From: Acidobacteriota bacterium
Lineage (GTDB): Bacteria > Acidobacteriota > Vicinamibacteria > Vicinamibacterales > UBA8438
Assembly: GCA_012963185.1 (NCBI GenBank)
Contig: DTWD01000413.1
Coordinates: forward strand, 1 to 7,660
Length of the DNA: 7,660 bases
Reading direction: 5' to 3'
Positions 1 to 6,563 of the stretch are shown one piece after another. The stretch's first letter is position 1. Each line of letters begins with the position of its first letter. Both the position numbers and the translations under genes were made by a program. Under the pieces are notes generated by a model. It did not search any database, was not told the DNA's origin, and saw only the letters and a list, made by a program, of their open reading frames with translations.

Positions 1-653
1 AAGTTATCGATACTGCAACGAATGAAATCTCCGCGACGATCTCGGTACATGGTGGCGTGCACAATACGTATGTCACTCCGGACGGAAAATACGCAGTCGC
101 GGGCATGATTGGTGCGCGCAATATTACGGTGGTCGACACAGAAACCGATATGCCAGTCTGGGCGACCTACTGGGACCTCGGGATTCGTCCGATGACGTTT
201 GATACGAACGCTGATGGGTCAACGAGAAGAATCTACGCCCAGCTATCGAACTTTAACGGTTTTGGGGTGCTTGATTTTGATTCTCGTAAGGAAGTGACGC
301 GGATTGAATATCCAGAAGTGGCGTTCGATGAGCGTACACCAGGTCACGGGGGCAATACTGCTCACGGTATCGGTGTGACGCCCGACAACAAATACTTGGT
401 CGCGAACAGTAGTTTAAATAGCAGCGTGTATGTGTATAGCCTTCCAGACTTGGATCTTGTCGGTGGTGTTCGGGTGGGGCACTCGCCGAATTGGGTCACG
501 ATGACGCCGGATAGTAAATACGCGTACGTATCGGTTTCGGGACAGAACAGTGTCGCTGTTATCGATATCGCGTCGGTCACATTGGTTACGGAAATAAAAA
601 CCGGCGGTCAGGTACCCAAGCGAAATACGACAATGACCGTTGTCGGGCCGTAA
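1..653 (+). CDS. YVTN-type beta-propeller protein, 3' part only
   Basis: The reading frame is open from base 3 and runs to TAA at 651-653, so the gene begins left of the window and 216 residues are visible. A GTG at 57 is in frame, but the 18 codons before it read as good propeller sequence (VIDTATNEISATISVHGG), so it is not the start. Blade signatures recur: VTPDGKYAVAG, VTPDNKYLVAN and MTPDSKYAYVS, each near a strand such as ITVVDTET, VYVYSLPD or VAVIDIAS. This is the YVTN/lactonase-like propeller pattern, usually exported or periplasmic. Such propellers are often binding scaffolds and no catalytic role can be read here. The cytochrome c gene starts 7 nt downstream, suggesting cotranscription. 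A relation to propeller proteins known from PQQ-linked catabolic clusters is possible but unproven. Confidence 0.85.
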   Translation, partial: VIDTATNEISATISVHGGVHNTYVTPDGKYAVAGMIGARNITVVDTETDMPVWATYWDLGIRPMTFDTNADGSTRRIYAQLSNFNGFGVLDFDSRKEVTRIEYPEVAFDERTPGHGGNTAHGIGVTPDNKYLVANSSLNSSVYVYSLPDLDLVGGVRVGHSPNWVTMTPDSKYAYVSVSGQNSVAVIDIASVTLVTEIKTGGQVPKRNTTMTVVGP

Positions 654-660
654 CTGTTGA

Positions 661-1104
661 ATGAGTAACGGCGTCTGTCGAGTGTTGGCGGCCCTTACGT
701 GGTTGATTGTTGTTGCCGGAGCAATGATTGCCCGCCCGGTCGTGGCTCAAGAACCTTCCGTTGCCGATGGGATTTATACGGTTGAACAAGCTGACGGTGG
801 AGAGGTTCTCTACGACGAGCAATGTGTTGCGTGTCACGGGTCCATTAATCAGTTGACACCTGACATGGCAGCATTACTCGCAGACCACACATTTCGCGCG
901 AGGTGGGAACAGCGGTCGCTCGGCGAACTGTTTGAATTGATACAGGTTGAGATGCCTCAAGATGCGCCAGGTTCGTTGACCCTGGACGAAACCAGCCAAT
1001 TGCTAGCGTTTATTTTGCAAGGCAATCGGCGATCTGCTGGTGACCATGAATTATCCCGTGATGTTGAAGTCTTGAAGGCGATTCCGTTTGATCCAGGTTC
1101 GTGA
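661..1104 (+). CDS. Periplasmic mono-haem cytochrome c (class I)
   Basis: This 147-residue protein has a Sec signal peptide with hydrophobic core at about 8-28 and likely cleavage after VVA (A29). The haem motif is C55-V-A-C58-H59. A downstream M98-P pair fits the distal methionine ligand of class I cytochromes, and the C-terminal helix TSQLLAFILQGN is typical of the small cytochromes found beside quinoprotein dehydrogenases. It probably accepts electrons in the periplasm; the PQQ dehydrogenase at 4480-6522 is a plausible donor because it carries no fused haem domain. The ATG at 661 lies 7 nt after the propeller stop without a strong Shine-Dalgarno, which suggests translational coupling. Family and haem binding are secure; the partner is inferred. 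Confidence 0.9.
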   Translation: MSNGVCRVLAALTWLIVVAGAMIARPVVAQEPSVADGIYTVEQADGGEVLYDEQCVACHGSINQLTPDMAALLADHTFRARWEQRSLGELFELIQVEMPQDAPGSLTLDETSQLLAFILQGNRRSAGDHELSRDVEVLKAIPFDPGS

Positions 1105-1116
1105 TACAGCATCGGT

Positions 1117-1123
1117 AGGAGGT
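1117..1123 (+). promoter_or_regulatory. Shine-Dalgarno site that fixes the DUF6152 gene start
   Basis: AGGAGGT sits 6 nt before the ATG at 1130. It is the best ribosome binding site in the window and argues for that ATG over an upstream in-frame TTG at 1088, which would lie inside the cytochrome gene and bury the signal peptide. Confidence 0.8.
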
Positions 1124-1129
1124 GCAACG

Positions 1130-1543
1130 ATGAGAATCGTGTCTGTCTTGGTTACTCTCTCGGGTTTACTGCTTTTGGTGCCGCAGGCCTCTGCGCACCA
1201 TTCGTTTTCAGCGGAATTCGACATTGATAAACCCATTACGTTGACAGGAACGCTTACGGAACTTGAGTGGGTGAATCCCCACGGGTGGATCCATATGGAT
1301 ATTGAGGGTGAGGATGGAAGGATAGTGAATTGGGCTGTAGAGATGGGCAACCCGACAGCACTCCTCCGTCGTGGTCTACGGAAGAGCGATTTTCCACCAG
1401 GGATTGGCTTTGTGGTTGAGGGATATTTGGCGAAGGACGGTACCCCCACGGCAAATGGCATTACTGTTACCTTCCCGGATGGTCGAAACTTCTTTGCGGG
1501 TTCTTCCGGCACGGGAGCACCGGTGCCGACACCACGGCAGTAA
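1130..1543 (+). CDS. Exported DUF6152-family protein
   Basis: This 137-residue protein has a signal peptide ending in Q-A-S-A (A22), so the mature chain should begin HHSFSAEFD. The order of motifs matches what I know of DUF6152: HHSFSAEFD, then KPITLTGTLTELEWVNPHGWIH (residues 34-55 region), a VNWAVEMGNPTALLRRG segment, a V-x-G-Y-x-A-K-D-G-T turn and a final F-P-D-G-R-N-F-F. Length is usual for the family. Its function is unknown. H23, H24, H51 and H55 could bind a metal, but this is speculation. A consensus ribosome binding site lies just upstream, the gene follows the cytochrome by 25 nt, and paralog A starts 10 nt after its stop, so it is part of the same transcription unit. Confidence 0.85.
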   Translation: MRIVSVLVTLSGLLLLVPQASAHHSFSAEFDIDKPITLTGTLTELEWVNPHGWIHMDIEGEDGRIVNWAVEMGNPTALLRRGLRKSDFPPGIGFVVEGYLAKDGTPTANGITVTFPDGRNFFAGSSGTGAPVPTPRQ

Positions 1544-1553
1544 GAGCTGTTTG

Positions 1554-2291
1554 ATGCGTATTGCTGTGACGCTTGTGTCTGTCAGCATGGCGACGAGCTT
1601 CCTGCTGGCCGTGGCCGTGTCCGGAGCGGAAGCTCAGGCTCCAAACCTCCAGGGGATCTGGCAGACGGTCAATACAGCTGCGTGGGATATCGAAGATCAC
1701 TCAGGAAGCCTTGGTATTCCTGCTGGGCAAGGTGTTGTCGATGGCGGTGCGATTCCGTACCAGCCGTGGGCGTTGCTCCAGGAACAAGAGAACTTCGCGA
1801 ACCGCGCTACGGCCGATCCTTTGGCCAGTTGTGCGATGCCTGGCGTTCCACGCATCACATATATGCCATACCCCTTTCAAATTCTTCAGTTTGACGACCG
1901 TATTCTCATTCTCTACGAGTATGTTCACGTGACGCGCACGATTTATATGGATGGTAGTGACCATCCAGACGGGCATATCGATTTTTGGATGGGAGATTCA
2001 CGTGGCAGGTGGGAAGGCGACACGCTTGTCGTTGATGTTATCCACTTTAACGACCAGACCTGGTTTGATCGGGCTGGCAATTTTCATAGTGAGGCGCTAC
2101 ACGTTGTTGAACGCTACACGCCGAGAGGTCCCAACCATATTGACTATGAGGTCACGATTGAGGATCCGAATGTATTTACACGCCCGTGGACGATGCGGAT
2201 GCCCCTTTATCGGCGCCAGGAACCAAACGTGCAACTGTTGGAATATGAGTGCTATGCATATGCAGAAGAAGATTTGGCGAAAGATAAATAG
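1554..2291 (+). CDS. Secreted protein of an uncharacterised family, paralog A
   Basis: The 245-residue protein starts at ATG 1554, 10 nt after the previous stop. The frame is open further upstream to 1371, but that part overlaps the DUF6152 gene; the 1554 start gives a proper signal peptide cleaved after A-E-A (A27). Motifs in order: NLQGIWQT (31-38), IPYQPW (67-72), SC93AMPGVPR, an ILILYEYVH segment (117-125), GDSRGRWEGDTLVVD (147-161), HVVERY (183-188), IEDPNVFTRPW (202-212) and a late C233. The same motifs occur in the genes at 2260 and 6564. Two cysteines at matching positions suggest a disulfide in the mature protein. I cannot name the family or its activity. A lack of tandem repeats and its beta-rich pattern suggest a compact single domain. 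Confidence 0.85.
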   Translation: MRIAVTLVSVSMATSFLLAVAVSGAEAQAPNLQGIWQTVNTAAWDIEDHSGSLGIPAGQGVVDGGAIPYQPWALLQEQENFANRATADPLASCAMPGVPRITYMPYPFQILQFDDRILILYEYVHVTRTIYMDGSDHPDGHIDFWMGDSRGRWEGDTLVVDVIHFNDQTWFDRAGNFHSEALHVVERYTPRGPNHIDYEVTIEDPNVFTRPWTMRMPLYRRQEPNVQLLEYECYAYAEEDLAKDK

Positions 2292-3159
2292 ATTTGCGGC
2301 CATTAGCGTCATTGCTTTACTTGGCGCGATGCCGGTTGAACTATTCGCGCAGCAGGCCTGGGAACCACCTCGGACGGTGGATGGTCATCCGGATTTGCAA
2401 GGCTATTGGGATGGCGGCCCAGTCAACGCGTCACATAGTATTGAAGATGGCTGTTGCGACGTCATCCACGCGAGAATGCAAAGCCGGACGGCGGATCGCC
2501 TTGGGCTACTCGAACCTTTAATCATCGACCCGCCGGACGGACGTATTCCGTACCAAGAATGGGCAGAGGTTAAGCGAACGCAACTTTTGTACGACATGGA
2601 AACGCCAACGGAATTAGGGCATATCGATCCCGAAGACCGATGTCTGCTTCTTGGCGCGCCGCGGAGTAATTATCGAGGCGATCTGGAGATTCGTCAGACA
2701 AAGGACTACATCGTGATCCTGTACGAATGGGCACATGCGTACCGTGTGATTCCGATGGATGGGCGTTCTCATGTTGCTGAGACAATCAGTATGTATAACG
2801 GCGATTCGCGGGGACGCTGGGAAGGCGATACGCTGGTCGTTGAAGCGAAGAATTTCAATGATCAGGTCTGGTTGGATTCCCATGGAAGCTTTTACAGCGA
2901 CAAACTACGTGTTGTTGAGCGCTGGGAGCTTATAGATAGTGACGCGATTCGATACGAAGCAACCATTGAGGATCCGAACGTGTTTACCCGACCGTGGACG
3001 TTGGCGTTTACGATGGGGCGGATTGGTGGAGACGATTACGAGTTTTTTGAAGAGGCGTGTTGGGAGGGTGTGACTAATAAGCATCGACTCGCCGCAGGTC
3101 GTCTTGCAGTTGCAGCTGGTGAGCGGCAACTACATACGCATGAGGAGGAGTCTCAGTGA
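2260..3159 (+). CDS. Secreted protein of an uncharacterised family, paralog B
   Basis: This 299-residue protein overlaps paralog A by 32 nt. In-frame ATGs lie at 2245, 2254 and 2260; the last gives the cleanest signal peptide (KKIWRKINR, then a hydrophobic core, then LFA-QQ near residue 30). No strong Shine-Dalgarno is seen, so translation is probably coupled to paralog A. Motifs: GHPDLQGYWDGG (42-53), IDPPDGRIPYQEW (89-101), RC128LLLGAPR, IVILYEWAHAYRVIPMDGR (151-169), GDSRGRWEGDTLVVE (181-195), VVERW (218-222), IEDPNVFTRPW (236-246) and EEAC267WEG. Compared with A it has a longer N-terminal region with an adjacent C65-C66 pair and a tail of about 30 residues after the last cysteine. A and B look like an ancient tandem duplication. 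Function unknown; export to the periplasm is likely. Confidence 0.85.
   Translation: MQKKIWRKINRFAAISVIALLGAMPVELFAQQAWEPPRTVDGHPDLQGYWDGGPVNASHSIEDGCCDVIHARMQSRTADRLGLLEPLIIDPPDGRIPYQEWAEVKRTQLLYDMETPTELGHIDPEDRCLLLGAPRSNYRGDLEIRQTKDYIVILYEWAHAYRVIPMDGRSHVAETISMYNGDSRGRWEGDTLVVEAKNFNDQVWLDSHGSFYSDKLRVVERWELIDSDAIRYEATIEDPNVFTRPWTLAFTMGRIGGDDYEFFEEACWEGVTNKHRLAAGRLAVAAGERQLHTHEEESQ
3142..3150 (+). promoter_or_regulatory. Purine-rich Shine-Dalgarno-like run before the CMD lipoprotein gene
   Basis: GAGGAGGAG ends 8 nt before an ATG at 3159 that overlaps the paralog B stop (TGATG) and 5 nt before a GTG at 3156. It could drive a longer CMD product, but it also encodes the E-E-E near the C-terminus of paralog B, so it may be coding coincidence. 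A second site, TAGGGGAG at 3179-3186, sits 8 nt before the ATG at 3195 and supports the shorter form. Confidence 0.4.
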
Positions 3160-3194
3160 TGATCCAGACGTCACGGGGTAGGGGAGTCAGAGAT

Positions 3195-3980
3195 ATGAGA
3201 AGGTTGCTACTGATCTGTTCACTGCTTCTAGTGAGTACGGGTTGTTCGAGCGAGAACCAACCAGCTGCTTTGGCCCAGGATGCGGGTGTGTCTCAGATGC
3301 CCCCTACAGACCTTTATGCGGGTTCTCCGTACCTTCGTGAATTACGGAACGATGTGGTCTACGGTGAGATCTGGGAGCGGCCACAACTGTCGAAGCGTGA
3401 CCGCAGTCTCATTACGATTGCGGTGTTGCAGGCGTTGGCTCGCGAGGAACTGGCGATTCATATTCCGCGCGGTCTTGAGAACGGACTGAGTCCTGAGGAA
3501 ATCTCTGAAATTATTTTGCACGTAACGTTTTACGCGGGATGGCCTACCGGGGTGCAGGCCTCTCTCACGGCTGCTGAGGCATTTGAAGAGCGTGGTGTCT
3601 CGCTTGGTGAATTGCCCCAAGCGCCTACAGGAGCAGAAGCGTCGACGCCGGGTTCTTTGAGTGATGCCTATGCTGCTGTTCCGCGTCTTGGCGAGCTTCG
3701 GAATAGCTTGCTCTATGGCGACATCTGGGAGCGGCCGCTGTTGTCAAAACGTGATCGTAGTCTCGTGACCGTCGCGGTGAATCAGGCGATGTACGCGACG
3801 AATGAATTACGGCTCCATATAGATCGCGCGCTTGATGAAAATGATGTCACTCCTCAAGAGATTTCAGAGGTGATTTTGCACGTTACGTTCTATGCTGGAT
3901 GGCCGGCAGCTGTAAATGCTGGCCGGCTAGCGACAGCGGCATTTAAAGCACGGAACGTTGACCTGTCGGTACTTGAGTAA
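3195..3980 (+). CDS. Lipoprotein with two tandem carboxymuconolactone decarboxylase (CMD) domains
   Basis: From ATG 3195 the protein has 261 residues: MRRLLLICSLLLVSTGC is a short lipoprotein signal with lipidated C17, preceded by TAGGGGAG with 8-nt spacing. Alternative starts at 3156 or 3159 would add 12-13 residues encoded partly by AGG, GGG and AGA codons, so I prefer 3195. Domain 1 spans about 45-133 and domain 2 about 161-252. Each contains L-R-N, Y-G-x-I-W-E-R-P, L-S-K-R-D-R-S-L, a conserved H (89, 209) and E-I-S-E-x-I-L-H-V-T-F-Y-A-G-W-P (102-117, 222-237). These are CMD/AhpD-like signatures; the AhpD C-x-x-C is absent from both, so peroxidase-linked disulfide chemistry is unlikely. 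Most CMD proteins are cytoplasmic, so membrane anchoring outside the cytoplasm is uncommon. Substrate unknown. Confidence 0.87.
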   Translation: MRRLLLICSLLLVSTGCSSENQPAALAQDAGVSQMPPTDLYAGSPYLRELRNDVVYGEIWERPQLSKRDRSLITIAVLQALAREELAIHIPRGLENGLSPEEISEIILHVTFYAGWPTGVQASLTAAEAFEERGVSLGELPQAPTGAEASTPGSLSDAYAAVPRLGELRNSLLYGDIWERPLLSKRDRSLVTVAVNQAMYATNELRLHIDRALDENDVTPQEISEVILHVTFYAGWPAAVNAGRLATAAFKARNVDLSVLE

Positions 3981-3983
3981 GTG

Positions 3984-4421
3984 CTATGGGGTATCAAGCC
4001 ATTGACCGGCTTGCATGACACGTTCAATTGCGGACAGATTCTGTATGTTCACCAACGGGTCAGCACTGAGGAGCACGAGGTCGGCGGGCGCACCAGTCTC
4101 AATACTCAGAAAGGTCGGACCCGGTTCATCGAGAGTTTGTGCAGCGATCAAAATCTGGCCTCTGCCATCGACGATCGTTCCACCTTTCGGGACAGGTGTG
4201 CCAGCGCGCGTGCCAATGGTCTCAATGATTGTTCCGCGTATGACGACGACCGCGTCGTCAATCGGTTCAGCGCCAGGGCCGTTAATTACCTTCGCGCCGA
4301 GTATGGTCATTGGTAGATCAGTGGTGGTGTTCGGGCCGGAGGGGGGCGGACTTCCTCTACCGTTGCAGGCAGGCAGTACGACTAATGCAGAAATCAAGAA
4401 CCGGTAGAGCACATGTTGCAT
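3984..4421 (-). CDS. Miniature amidohydrolase-like lipoprotein without a catalytic barrel
   Basis: This 145-residue - strand protein starts at 4421 and stops at 3984, 3 nt from the convergent CMD stop. A lipoprotein-like signal (MQHVLYRFLISALVVLPAC, C19, with an atypical proline before A-C) is followed by a Pro/Ser/Thr-rich linker. Residues 38-88 match the N-terminal strands of amidohydrolases (ILGAKVINGPGAEPIDD, VVVIRGTIIETIG, VDGRGQ). Residues 106-145 match the extreme C-terminus (IETGAPADLVLLSADPL, IERVMQAGQWLD). These segments together form the small beta-sandwich of the superfamily. The roughly 300-residue TIM barrel between them, including the H-x-H metal site, is missing, so hydrolase activity is not expected. 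The frame is intact. It could be a deletion relic or a maintained beta-sandwich protein; I cannot tell which. Confidence 0.72.
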   Translation of the reverse strand: MQHVLYRFLISALVVLPACNGRGSPPPSGPNTTTDLPMTILGAKVINGPGAEPIDDAVVVIRGTIIETIGTRAGTPVPKGGTIVDGRGQILIAAQTLDEPGPTFLSIETGAPADLVLLSADPLVNIQNLSAIERVMQAGQWLDTP

Positions 4422-4479
4422 CTCTTGAACTTCTCACGTTTTGCATGAAAATAACAATTTGTGCAGTGTGTGCTGAGCA
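4422..4479. promoter_or_regulatory. Divergent intergenic region, likely promoter region for both flanking genes
   Basis: These 58 bp separate the divergent starts of the mini-amidohydrolase (-) and the PQQ dehydrogenase (+). The centre is AT-rich and carries an imperfect dyad, TGCAnnAA (4442-4449) against TTnnTGCA (4458-4465), that could be an operator. On the - strand TTGCTC and TGTTAT are 18 nt apart and loosely resemble -35/-10 boxes. No convincing sigma-70 promoter is seen for the + strand. Confidence 0.35.
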
Positions 4480-6522
4480 ATGACTGTGCGACGAATTAGC
4501 GTATTAGTAGTTGTGATCATTGGTGTTCTGTGCGGACGCGCGCTCGGACAGGATGGTACGACGAATGGCGAATGGCGCTCTTACGCCGGAGATGTGTGGG
4601 GGACAAAATATGCAGCGCTTGATCAAATTACCGGCGAGAATTTCTCTGATCTAGAAGTCGCGTGGCGGTGGCAGACTGCTGATGCGTTGTTGCCCGATCC
4701 CGCCGACGGCGATGTCGCGTGGCTTGAGGCAAATACCGTCTTTGACCGTTTAGAGGCGGACAATCCTGGCCTTTGGGTGACGCGGCCGGGAATCGGACGA
4801 TTGTCTGCGACCCCACTCATGGTCAAGGGCGTACTGTTTCTCAGTACACCGTTGTATCAGGCTGCTGCCGTCGATGCACGCAGTGGCGAGACCTTGTGGG
4901 TCTATAACCCGCGGGTGTATGAGCAAGGAAGTCCACCACTGCCGAGCCCGTGGAATCATCGAGGGGTTGCCTATTGGGAACAAGATGGGATTGCCCGGAT
5001 TATCTGGGGAACCGGAGATGGCTACCTGACGGCCGTGGACGCGGACACGGGCTTACTTGCTGCGGACTTTGGCGAGAACGGTCGTGTGAGTCTTGAGGAA
5101 GGACTTCCGCGCGCGCGTGAAAATCCGAGTCAGTTGCCGCCACCGTCTCGTTCGCCGCCTCTTGTAGTCGGTGACACGATTATTGTGGGTTCTTCTGTGC
5201 ACGACTATTTAAGTCGAAAAGAAAACGCTCCTGGTTTTGTGCGTGCGTATGATGCACAAACGGGACAACACAAGTGGGATTTCCATAATGTCCCGCAAAG
5301 TGCCGACGAATATGGCGCTGACAGCTGGGCCAATGAGTCATGGCGGTATTCAGGAAACACGAATGTGTGGGGGCATATCGCAGCTGACCCTGAACTAGGG
5401 TATGTCTACCTGCCGACGAGTACGCCCACTTCCGACTACTACGGTGGCCATCGACTTGGCGATAACCTGTTTGCTGAGAGTTTGGTGTGTGTTGATATAG
5501 AGACTGGGCAGCGGGTGTGGCATTTTCAGATGGTGCATCACGGGGTCTGGGACTATGACAACCCCACGGGTCCTAACCTACTTGACGTGACGATTGATGG
5601 TCGGACGGTCAAGGCCGTTGCGCAAATCACCAAACAAGGTTTCGTTTATACATTTGATCGGGCGACTGGGGAGCCTCTTTGGCCGATTGAAGAGCGGTCA
5701 GTCGCCACTGATACTGATTTGGATGGCGAGGTGTTGTCGGAGACGCAACCATTTCCGACCAAACCGCTGCCATTTGAATTCCAAGGAACCTCGATAGACG
5801 ATTTAGTCGATTTTACGCCTGAGATACGGCAAATAGCGATTGAGGCCGTCGAAGGGTTTCGCTTGGGCAGTCTCTATACGCCGCTCTCGTTACGTGGGAC
5901 GATTTTTCGCCCGGCGGCGGGTGGGGGAGCTAGTTGGGGAGGAGGCGCGGTCGACCCGGAGACCGGATTCCTCTATGTGCCTTCCAGAAATGTGCATTCT
6001 GTGATGCGTTTTCGAGAACCTGGCGACGACGACGAAGGTGCGACACTCCAATATCTGTTGAGTCGTGGCAACGCACCGTTTATTGAGGGTGGCAACGACC
6101 GGCGTACTCCTCAGATGCCTCAGGGGCTTCCACTCTGGAAACCGCCGTATTCTCGAGTGACTGCTATTGATATGAATACGGGTGAACATGCTTGGATGAC
6201 GCCGCTTGGTGATGGCGACCGATTCCGGAATCATCCGTTGTTGCGTTCGTTAAGTCTCCCTCCGCTTGGTGGCGATAGCGGACGGAATGGACCCTTACTC
6301 ACGAAGATGATTTTGGTGCAAACGCTGACCGCAGGTGGAGAAAATGGCGGCCCGCAGTTGGTGGCTTACGATAAGCTCAGCGGCGAGTTACTTGGCGCTG
6401 TTGATTTGCCTGGTGGGGCGATTGGTACGCCAATGACATACATGCTTGACGGGCGGCAATATATTGCCGTGACGGTCGGCGGGGTGGTACCTGGGTTGGT
6501 AGCACTGACGCTGCCGTTATAA
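4480..6522 (+). CDS. PQQ-dependent dehydrogenase (quinoprotein, membrane glucose dehydrogenase-like)
   Basis: This 680-residue protein has a signal peptide ending A-L-G-Q (about residue 23) and then an eight-bladed quinoprotein propeller. Recognisable stretches: EWRSYAGDVWGTKYAALDQI (31-50), WGTGDGYLTAVDADTG (176-191), VHHGVWDYDNPTGPNLLD (352-369), AQITKQGFVYTFDRATGEPLW (381-401), TQPFPTKPLPF (422-432), GGASWGGGAVDPETGFLYVPS (482-502) and GTPMTYMLDGRQYI (649-662). By family analogy D358 may be the catalytic base and K385 a PQQ contact. There is no vicinal Cys-Cys, unlike methanol dehydrogenases, and no C-terminal haem domain or N-terminal membrane bundle, so it should be soluble in the periplasm and need a separate acceptor. 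It would oxidise an alcohol, sugar or aldehyde; the substrate is not predictable. Only GAG at 4475-4477 resembles a ribosome binding site. Confidence 0.95.
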   Translation: MTVRRISVLVVVIIGVLCGRALGQDGTTNGEWRSYAGDVWGTKYAALDQITGENFSDLEVAWRWQTADALLPDPADGDVAWLEANTVFDRLEADNPGLWVTRPGIGRLSATPLMVKGVLFLSTPLYQAAAVDARSGETLWVYNPRVYEQGSPPLPSPWNHRGVAYWEQDGIARIIWGTGDGYLTAVDADTGLLAADFGENGRVSLEEGLPRARENPSQLPPPSRSPPLVVGDTIIVGSSVHDYLSRKENAPGFVRAYDAQTGQHKWDFHNVPQSADEYGADSWANESWRYSGNTNVWGHIAADPELGYVYLPTSTPTSDYYGGHRLGDNLFAESLVCVDIETGQRVWHFQMVHHGVWDYDNPTGPNLLDVTIDGRTVKAVAQITKQGFVYTFDRATGEPLWPIEERSVATDTDLDGEVLSETQPFPTKPLPFEFQGTSIDDLVDFTPEIRQIAIEAVEGFRLGSLYTPLSLRGTIFRPAAGGGASWGGGAVDPETGFLYVPSRNVHSVMRFREPGDDDEGATLQYLLSRGNAPFIEGGNDRRTPQMPQGLPLWKPPYSRVTAIDMNTGEHAWMTPLGDGDRFRNHPLLRSLSLPPLGGDSGRNGPLLTKMILVQTLTAGGENGGPQLVAYDKLSGELLGAVDLPGGAIGTPMTYMLDGRQYIAVTVGGVVPGLVALTLPL

Positions 6523-6523
6523 G

Positions 6524-6534
6524 GTTACGGTAAC
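6524..6534. repeat. Short palindrome GTTAC-G-GTAAC
   Basis: A perfect 5-bp inverted repeat around one base lies 2 nt after the dehydrogenase stop, in the 41-nt gap before paralog C. The loop is too short for a terminator and no T run follows. It may be a small operator or chance. Confidence 0.3.
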
Positions 6535-6563
6535 GCACGGAGCGAAAAACCAAATGGGGGGAC

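Noticed and set aside
1088..1129. TTG start for the DUF6152 protein at 1088
   Set aside because: It overlaps the cytochrome gene and moves the signal peptide inward, whereas AGGAGGT sits 6 nt before ATG 1130.
1371..1553. Upstream extension of paralog A from 1371
   Set aside because: It lies inside the DUF6152 gene in another frame, and ATG 1554 gives a proper signal peptide.
1951..2259. Upstream extension of paralog B from 1951
   Set aside because: It overlaps conserved coding sequence of paralog A and has no family motifs; the signal peptide begins at 2260.
3978..3986. Bidirectional terminator between the convergent CMD and mini-amidohydrolase genes
   Set aside because: Only 3 nt separate the two stop codons and I see no GC-rich hairpin with T tract there.
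3981..4407. Long + strand open frames opposite the mini-amidohydrolase (3981-4316 and 4015-4407)
   Set aside because: Neither translation shows a recognisable motif or signal peptide, while the - strand reads as clear amidohydrolase sequence. They are antisense shadows.
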